A DNA stretch of 10,974 bases, from contig JAUYDB010000101.1 of the NCBI GenBank assembly GCA_030691985.1, positions 1 through 10,974 on the forward strand, read 5' to 3'. Positions 1 to 9,000 of this stretch are shown here, one piece after another (within the stretch, counting starts at the first letter, position 1; the number at the start of each line of letters is the position of its first letter). This DNA is from Candidatus Omnitrophota bacterium. Its GTDB lineage: Bacteria; Omnitrophota; Gorgyraeia; 2-01-FULL-45-10. Below the pieces are notes generated by a model that saw only the letters and a program-made list of their open reading frames with translations, made no database searches and was not told the origin of the DNA. A program made the position numbers and the translations under genes.

Positions 1-3000
1 ACATCGGCGCATATAAGCTCCCGTGGAAACTCTTCCGCGAATTCATGGACAAAAACTACGACGCTTTCCATCAGGATCCTACGCGATTCACGAATGTCGA
101 TATAGGGGAGACGGACTTGAGCACGATCGCGCTCCCTCCTCCCGCGCCGGGAACGACGGATATGGCGAGCAAGAGCAAGAAAGAACCGGACAATGATGTG
201 TCTAAGGGCGAGGATACGAACCCGTTCATTCTGAAACATATAGACATGGGCATTGCGATAGAGGTAGACGCGGAGCGGGAGACAGTAATAATTATTGACA
301 GGGATAAGACGAGACGGCGCAATGCTTTGCTCGAAGACAAGTACAGACAGAGTGGGACGTTCAAAAAGATAAGAGCGGCAAAGAATGAGCGACTTCTTAA
401 AAGCATTCTTGATAAAGACCGCAGGACAAACAATTTCAGGAACCTTGACGATAAAGAGCGCGATAAGCTTATTGAAATAGCCAGGGGTATATCCGTCAGC
501 CTTGTATTGGGCCACGGCATTATCGGAGAGACCGAAGCGGAATACAAAATAGCGCACGCGAGAACCGGGAATTCAAGACAGTCCCACGGTCTCGAACCGA
601 CAGTGTGGGCGGGCGAGTATCTATGTGAAGATATTTCAGCGGAGGATTTTGCCATGCTGCTTCTGGAAGAGTGTCAACATATCCTTAAGCCTCCGACGTG
701 GATAGGCGAAAGATACATCAACCTGGACGGTAAGATATCCGAGGCCGTGAACCCGAAGGAAGTAATAGAGCATGAGGAGGATTTCCGAGGCCGTATGAAA
801 AAAATGGCTTTATTGTCGGAAAGGAAAGCGCTTTTAGCGACCGGGCACGCGCGATTCGCGAACGAGATTAAATTGATAGCTGATAAAATACGCGGCAGGA
901 CCATCTCGCCCGAGGAAGTTACCGCGTTCATAGGCAGGCTGGTTGACGCGGGACAGGCGGGAAGCGCTGAAGACATAGCAACTGCCGCTATCCGCACGCC
1001 TCCCAAAAAACTTATTTTAAAAGAGATCGGTAAATGGGCCGATCTCCTGCGGAAGATATCAACCACCGCCGCGGATCGCGTAAGCGGACAGCAAAAACAA
1101 CTGCTCATACGCGTACTGAAGGATGATAATAAAATACAGGAATTATTCTTCAAGGTAAGCGCGCGGTTCACCGGAATTCTTAACAGTATTGAATATGAGA
1201 TTTATCGCGGAGACTGTACGGCGCTCATCGAGGATAAGCCAACCAAAAATATATCATCCAAACACGCATCATTCCTGCGCAGTTACTTTGTCGGCCTTAT
1301 GGGCAGAAAGAGCGTTCTTACTGAACACGAGGAAGATCTTATACGATCCTTAAGCCTTGAGATATCGAGGACCGTAGCCGAACAGCGCAAGGGCAAGATA
1401 CTCAAGAATACAGGCGAGCTAAGTTTCCGAGAAGGCATGAGGTTTAAGAAGATATTCAGCCGTTATTACCTGAAGGATCTGGAGACCGCGAAGCCGATGG
1501 TATTCAAGTATTTTACCTTGGTGGCATGGTCGGTATATGGCAGGTTTATAAGACCAGAGGAGAGAGGGAAGTTCGCGGATATAATAGTCAGTATCTTTAA
1601 CCGCAAGGCCTACGAGGACATATTCCAGGATGCCAGCGTCTCCAGCGACGTGGAGATAACTCCGAAAGAAGCGATGAAGATATTCGATCTTGGCCGTTAC
1701 GATTCCGCGAATACGGAAGAGCTTCTGCCGAACGAGCGCAGGATACTCGCGGCCGTCGAGCGGGCTCGCGCCTGCATGATGCCCGCATTTATATTTACAC
1801 CGGCCGAATATTTCCCCGACGCGGTAGTGAATGCTTTGTCGCGCGAGAAAAATAGCGATGTTTTCACCATATCCATGAACGGATTTACGCAGCGCAAGGA
1901 ATTTTTCGGCATGAATCTGCCGGATGCCGCGAACCCGAAGGCAGAGCCCAGAATACTTGCCGGAGCAATAGCCAGGATCATTGAATACGCGAAGGCCAAT
2001 CCGGCCAGACAGGTGTACTTTGTCATGGAGAATCCGGATTTTGTATCCGGAGACATTCGCATGGCCCTGCATCAGTTCCTGCTTGAACGAAAGATCACCA
2101 TAGAAGATGAGACCGACGAATCCGGCAGAAAGAAGGGTGAGATCGCGCTGCCCGACAACCTGCAGGTAGTGCTTACGATGGAAAGAGACAGCAGTGTAGG
2201 AGACGAGTCCTTCATGGACAGGGCGTCCGGCTGTTTCCTCGATGATGTCTCAGATAATGAGTTGAAAGAGTATCTTTGCAGGACAGTCGGAGTCCCGGAC
2301 GTCGCGGCGGCATTTCTTGCTGATGAGATATATGGCAAATCGAAAAAATCCAGGGAGCTGCGGGATAGGGTAATGATCCAGGATATGGTCCAGATAGGTT
2401 ACTATGTTGCAGGGATGCTCCGTGATAACAATATCAGTGTTTCGTTAAACGAGGTGGTGAGACAGGAGGCTGCGCTACACCTTGAGTCAAAATTCTCAAG
2501 CCTCCAGGATGAATCTGCCTTAAATGAGCTCAGCAAGATCGCGGGCAATGTCGCTGATGCCGCGGTAGAGATATCGCCCGATGGAAAGAGTATCGTATTC
2601 AACGGCATACGTGTAGACATAGACCCTTCCAGCAATTTTGGCGCTTATATAGCAAGAAAACTAAAATCTGACAAAAAGGTCCCGTTGTTCGGCGAGGCCC
2701 TGATAGAATTCTTGCCAAAGGACTATTTCCTCACGGGTATTGAAGAGCGCATATTCTGTCTTCTTGCCAGAGTCTACAAATACGCGCCGTCCAAAGTTGT
2801 GTTTCTGCAGGGGCTTCCGGGCGGAGGAAAGACGACTATCGCCAGAGTCTTCCTTGATGTTGTAGGATGCCGCCAGCAGGAATATACAATTAATAAGGAA
2901 GCCGACCTGTCGCTCTTCAGAGGCAGTCTGGGCCTTACGCCCGAAGGGCTTAAGATGCGCATAGCCGACTATTGGAAAGAATTGACGGCTGATAGGTCAG

Positions 3001-6000
3001 GCGTGATAATAAATGAGGCGGACATGCGTCTTAATCTTATGCAATGGCTATGGCCGGAGATATCCGGACGTCTGGGCCGGCTTGGATGGGAGTTTGCCTC
3101 ATCCGATAAGAATAATCCGATGGGAAAAGCCGTATTCGGCAAGAACAGAATGCTCATACTGACCGGAAACGCGCGCAAGGACATGCCGCCTATCATAAGC
3201 GCGGCCATGCCGGCAACTTACTGCATGGAGCGCTCCGAGGACGATATTTACAAAATAACCGAGAAGATGTTCCTTTCGGGCTGGTCAAAAATGCCCGAGT
3301 TCGCCAGGAAACGCCTTACGAGGGAGAAGGCCCTGGATAAGGCGAAGATATTGAGCGCGGCGTATAACGCTATTACCAAAGGCGTGCGGGATAGTATATT
3401 TACATCCAAGAGAGAAGTTACACCCAGGCAGATCGAGCGGTTCAAGGACCTCTTGTTCAAGGCAGTCCAAGAAGGCTCTGATTTCGAGAATACATTCAGC
3501 GCGCTTCTCTACGTTATATTCATTGCGATGTGGGATAACCCCGACGACATGCGCGCCGCAAACGGTATAATACGCACGCACGTCGCGGACAGTTCGCCGC
3601 CGCTTTCCGGCGAAGAATTGTTGGATTTCTGCGGTAGATTTCCATTGCGCATACCTCTACTCATACTTACCGATGATACTATAAGTTTTGACGAGATACG
3701 CGCCAGACTCCTCGCCTTAGAACCCGGCATAGAAGAAGAGTTCATTCCGCTAAGCCGTTTTCATACCAGAAAGAATCTGATAGGCGGCATAAGCCGCGGC
3801 CCTGAAGATAAGGAAGCGGTGAATAAATTAGGCATACTGCCGTGGCTCATTCTTAAAAATCATCTGAGTGGACAAAAAGTATTCTGCTGGATGCCCGGAT
3901 ATCTAAATCTTAACCCGCAGGTGGTCCCTGTCCTCAACGAATTTTTCCAGACAAACTGGTTAGACGTAAAGGAGGTACTGGACGACAGCGTCGTCCAGTC
4001 TGTAGTCGCTCAAGGGACAGAAAAAGGCGTATATGAGCGATTGGCTCGCGAGTTCAGCGCGGCGACAAAAAAGGATCTTCCGCCTAACCCCGATCTTCTT
4101 GATAACGGGCTGAAGAGGGAGTTTGCCAGATTTCTCATAGGATATAAGAGCGATAATCTTTTGATCCGCGCGCTGGGATCGACAGGGGATCCGATAGCGC
4201 TCCATCCGGCCGACGTTGACAGATTCTTTACCGTAAATGTTTCTGAAATCTATAGCCCCCAATGGATCCGCCGCCGCGCGGAAGCGGCCCTTACCGCGAT
4301 CCGGGACGCCGAAAAAAAGACCTTTATCCTTAAATGTATAGAAAACGCGTTCCGGCTGTATAAAGAAGAGAAGGATGAAGATATTTATCCGCATAACCGC
4401 TTAAGCCGCGCCGATATAGACATATTCTTGCGGGAATTGACGGAAAGAAACGCGAAAAATCCCGTAACGCGGGAAGAAGTAATGCTTCTTGCCTATCATA
4501 TTTTGGGCATGGGCCTTACGTGGCGGGAAGAGGTACCCGATGAGGGCGTGCATGAAACAGATTACCGCCTTTATTACGCGAAGGCGATAGGCCTTGAGCC
4601 GGGCATGGTTCGGTACGATCGTGATTTTGTAAAAGAAGGCGGCCGCGTATATTTTGTCATTACGGCAGAACTCTCGGGCAAAAAATTCGAACTCGCTCGT
4701 AGTATAACCAGATATGAGAATGCCCGAAAAATAGACGAATACGGAAGATATGCATTTTCGGAGCGCGGCTCGGTAGTAAAAGCCAGGCTCCAGGCGCCTC
4801 TCGCTAATTTGCTCGCCCAGCAGGCGAGCGCGCTCATCTATATATCGCACGGCATGGGGGTGGCTTTGGAAGGCGATCCGGGCGGCGGCAAGACATCGGG
4901 CACGCGGGATATATGCAGAGCGACAGGCAGGCCATATTATGAGGAGGGCATGTATAAGTGGATAAGCCTGGGCACGCTTCTCGGGTCGCTTGGAATGCGC
5001 GGCGAAGAGATAGTTCTTAACACGTTAGACAAGGATAAGGACGGAAGATTTATACTGCCTTTCTTGCGCATATACGCGGAGGGCGGGACATTCGTCGCTG
5101 ATGAAGGCATAGTAAGTAAGGCCGCGGACTATTTATTGAGGTGGATGGCCGAAGCCGCCCGGCAGGACGAGATAGATCTCGGAACGTATCATCCGGGCCT
5201 CCAGGGCATTACGTTAAAGCGCCATCCCGAATTTTCCTTAGCCATTACGCAAAACGACCATTTTAAGACAAAAGGCAGGAAACCTTTGCCGTGCGAACTC
5301 GACCGCAGGTTCGGCAAAGTGCGAGTGGACAATATTCTCTCTCGGGAAGACGCAAAACATCTTATAGATTATTATCTGGAAGGTTATCCGCTCGATTTTA
5401 AACTTAAGGAAGACCTGATGAATCTTCATATGTTACTTGTCAGAAAACATCCCGAAAGACGCATGGTCAGTCCGCGCGACCTCATCGATACTATTCTCAT
5501 GATACGTAAGGAAGCCGCAGCTTCTGCGCAGGAAAAGATGCGCAGGTTATTATTCGAAGCCATTAGCGTAAGTTACCTCGAAGGCATGTTTGACGCGAAA
5601 GAGCGATCGGAGACGGAGGCGCTCATTAAAGAGATATTTCCCGACTTTAGATCTCCGGATTACGGCGAAGTGGTCCTGTTTGACAGGGGATTCTCGAATA
5701 TAGATGGTAAAGACGTCGCGCATCTATTGAGGTCGCCTTTACTTATCCAGAAGGCGAAGGCCATGGAAAGGATGCTGGATGCCGGCAGCCATGAGCGTAG
5801 AAGCGATATGCCGCCGGCGCGGCAGGTCCTCATTATAGAAGAGCCCGGGGCGAGCGGCATAGATTTTCTGAAGATGTTCTCGAAACTTACCGGCCGCAGA
5901 CTCGATACCGTGGAAGGACACCCGTTCGTTACGGCCAAGATTCTTCTGACAGGAGAGTCGTTCGAGTTTGAGCCGGAATTTGACGAATATGGCCATAGAA

Positions 6001-9000
6001 AGATAAAAGGTGACAGGTGTTTCCGCCAGACGCACGGAGCTCTGCGCCGTCATCTTATAGCGGAAGACAAACTCTCTTCGGTGCCCGCGAATGAACGGAC
6101 ACCGCTTCTTATAGCCGTTACGAACATTGAATCTATCCCGAAGAACGAACTTGTAAAATTGAACGAACTCATCGCGACACGCGAGATAATTCTCAGAGAC
6201 GATGACGGCAAATTGTCGAAGTTCATCCTTCCTGAGTGGGTTACGATAGTGCCGATCACTTCCGACATGGACAAGCTCACGTCACCGTTCGCGAATAGAT
6301 TCAGAAAACTTGGTCTGGCCGCGATCTCTGACAGCGCCGAAGCGCATAAAATTTTGTCGGCCCAGTTCCCTAATATAACTCCGGAAGAGACGAAATTTCT
6401 CATGGGGGCGGTGTCAGCCGCTTCCATCTATTGTGATAATCAGAGATTCGAACTGGGTTATGATTTCACCAAAGGAGATATAAGTGAACTCGCCCTAAGA
6501 GTGCAGATGTACAAACAGGCCGACAGCGAGAGAGGAATAGTTCATATCGATCCGTTCCGGTATTCGATGAAGGCGATCACTTATGTCTTTTTGCAGGCGA
6601 TGTGCTCCCAGGATAGGACCATATTTATCAAGGGAGCGCTCGAGCCGTTATTGTCCGAGCGCCTGGCGGGCATTAAGGGCGATCAGATCACGGCGTATAC
6701 GAATGCCCTCATTCAAGAGATACGCGCTGAAGACCGGGCCATAAAAAGGCGCTCTTATGAGTATCGCGTATCCGCGGCCAGTATAACCGGAAGCGTATTC
6801 AGATTCCCAAATGGCATGAAGGCGCATAAAGAAGGCGATGCGGTTACCGTTATTACTGACAGCCAGGCTTATAAATTTTCCTGGGAAGGCCTCGCGGAGA
6901 AGCAAGAAGTCAAAGAATTTTCAAAAGGGCTTTTCGTAAGGCGTGAAGGTGATGTGCTCGTGCTCACGGAAAAACTGCTCGCTGAAATTGGGATAAGCCC
7001 TCTTGCCGGATCTCCCGAGAATCTAAAGCGGAGCCTGCCATTGGAAGAGATGGGCTCCGATGAGTTCATGTACCCGGCTGATGCGCTTGTAGACGCGCTA
7101 AATTCGCTTTTACAGGCACAGACACCTGTCCTCACCGCGACAGGAAGGCTCATACTGCCGCGCGTAGTGCTTATGGCGGGCGAGACAGGGTCAGGGAAGA
7201 CGACCATACCTAAGATGCTCTCGAAAGCGGAAGGCGTGCCGCTTGTCCGGATAAATCCGTGGCGCCGGATGCAGGGCTCCAAGATCACGGTAAGTTTATC
7301 TATCGGAAAAACTATCGAGATGAACATATCGGACTTCCTGCTTGCTTGTGGTAAGATAAACGGTAAGCGTATCACTGCCGCATACCCTACTTCAAACCGC
7401 GTGCGCATACTTGTTGACGAGGCGAATGTGACGAGGGATGCGTGGTACATACTTGACGCTATCGCACGAGGCGAGAAGAGGTTCTCGATAGAAACGCCGG
7501 GAGGCGATGCGGTAGAACTGGAACTGGACACCGAAGTTGACATTATACTTACTTACAACCCGCCTGAACGTTACGGAGGGACAGGAAAGAGCTCTAACCG
7601 CTATAAATTTCCGCAACCGTTCAGCCGTAAGGCAATAAAACTCTACATAAGCGAACCTCTTGAGGAATACAGCGATGAAGAGATGCGCGCGATCATGAAG
7701 GAGATCTATAGGCGGGGCGAGGCCCACTATGAGCGCATGAAAGCGATAGAAGATCTGGGTCCGCAGGCGGCGGCGGGCGATCAAGGCGAAACCGGATTCT
7801 TTCCGGCGGATGAGGAGGTATTCGTGGTAAAACGCGTCGCAGATAACGCTATTCTTCCGATCGAGCAACTTATTGCGGATATTAACAAGCGTTTTACTTC
7901 GAAGGAACGTGCTCTCGACAAAAAGAAGCTGACCCCCGAAAAAGAAAAAGAGGCGCTCGAGAAAGAAGCCGCAAAATTCAGATTCTACCCGGCCTTGCTG
8001 CGGGATAAGATGGAAAGATACAGCGCCGCGATGATGGGGATGCCGGCACAGGATAGGTATGTTATCTTTGCAAACAGTATCTTTATTGAGGCAATGAAGG
8101 GCCTGGCGTTGGAAAAGATAGATAAAGAGTTGTTGGGTAAATTTATTGCTATTGCCGGAAATCTGGAGCCTGAATTAAGCCGCATTATAGGTGACTTCTC
8201 GGACATATGCCGCGAAAAAAAGATATTGGTCAAGAAAATTAAATCCTTTATGGCAAGGTTCCGGCGCATAAGTTTTCTGCACCATGTGTATCTCGAGGAC
8301 TTTGAATCGACAGTGACAGGAATAGGGGTTTTTATAAATTATCTCGCCCTGCCTGTGATACGCGCTGTCAATTTTGACTCTGAACGCCTGCGCGATATAT
8401 TAGGCGAAGACGATTTTTACGCGGTCTTCGGCGACCATGTGCCCGACATTATTGTAGCGGATCGTCCCGAAGACGGCTTGCTGGGTTACTACGACGGTAT
8501 GGACATGGTATGCGCCAGCTTCGGCGATCAGGAGAAAGAATTCGAGATCGCGAGCCATGAATTGGGCCACTATGTATCCGATAAGTTAGGCGCCTCCGGC
8601 GCAAACGAATTCAGCCGTGAGATAGCAGAGCGCCTGCGCAAGAATGTCGAGCTGTATTCACACCTCTTCCCGCTCATGCTCGTTAGGGACCCAAAGAAAT
8701 ATATCCATGAAAATCTTCTTGAAAAAATGAATAACCGCCGCGGCGATGACGACGCGTACGCTCTGGCCTCGGCGCACGTCTTAGATGCCTTCTCTATAGA
8801 GTATGCCGTGCCGCGCATCGGGAAAGAGTTTGACATAAGTAAGATAACAACCGTGCTCAAAAAGATAGACAGTTTAAGCAGTGGCGAGATAGCTCAACTG
8901 TCTGTCAAATTCTGGAAGGCGCCAAGGCAGTATTTCCCTGACGTGGATAGGGGTGTATATTACGAGCGCCAGGTAGTTATTAATGGCGCAAAAAAAACTT

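Noticed and set aside
1419..2072. Open frame of 217 codons on the minus strand, and others at 71-655, 674-1171, 3960-4394, 4401-4850 and 7392-7868.
   Set aside because: All lie opposite the continuous + strand frame, overlap one another in places, have compositions unlike real proteins and show no family motif.
6869..7543. Open frame of 224 codons on the minus strand.
   Set aside because: It is antisense to AAA module 6, whose Walker A, Walker B and sensor 1 lie on the + strand here. The translated product is Ser/Arg-rich with no recognisable domain, as expected for a shadow frame.
1731..7660. Cytoplasmic dynein heavy chain rather than a midasin-like protein.
   Set aside because: Six AAA modules fit both, but I see no long antiparallel coiled-coil stalk between modules 4 and 5, and the C-terminal acidic tract plus MIDAS VWA domain is midasin/MoxR-partner architecture.
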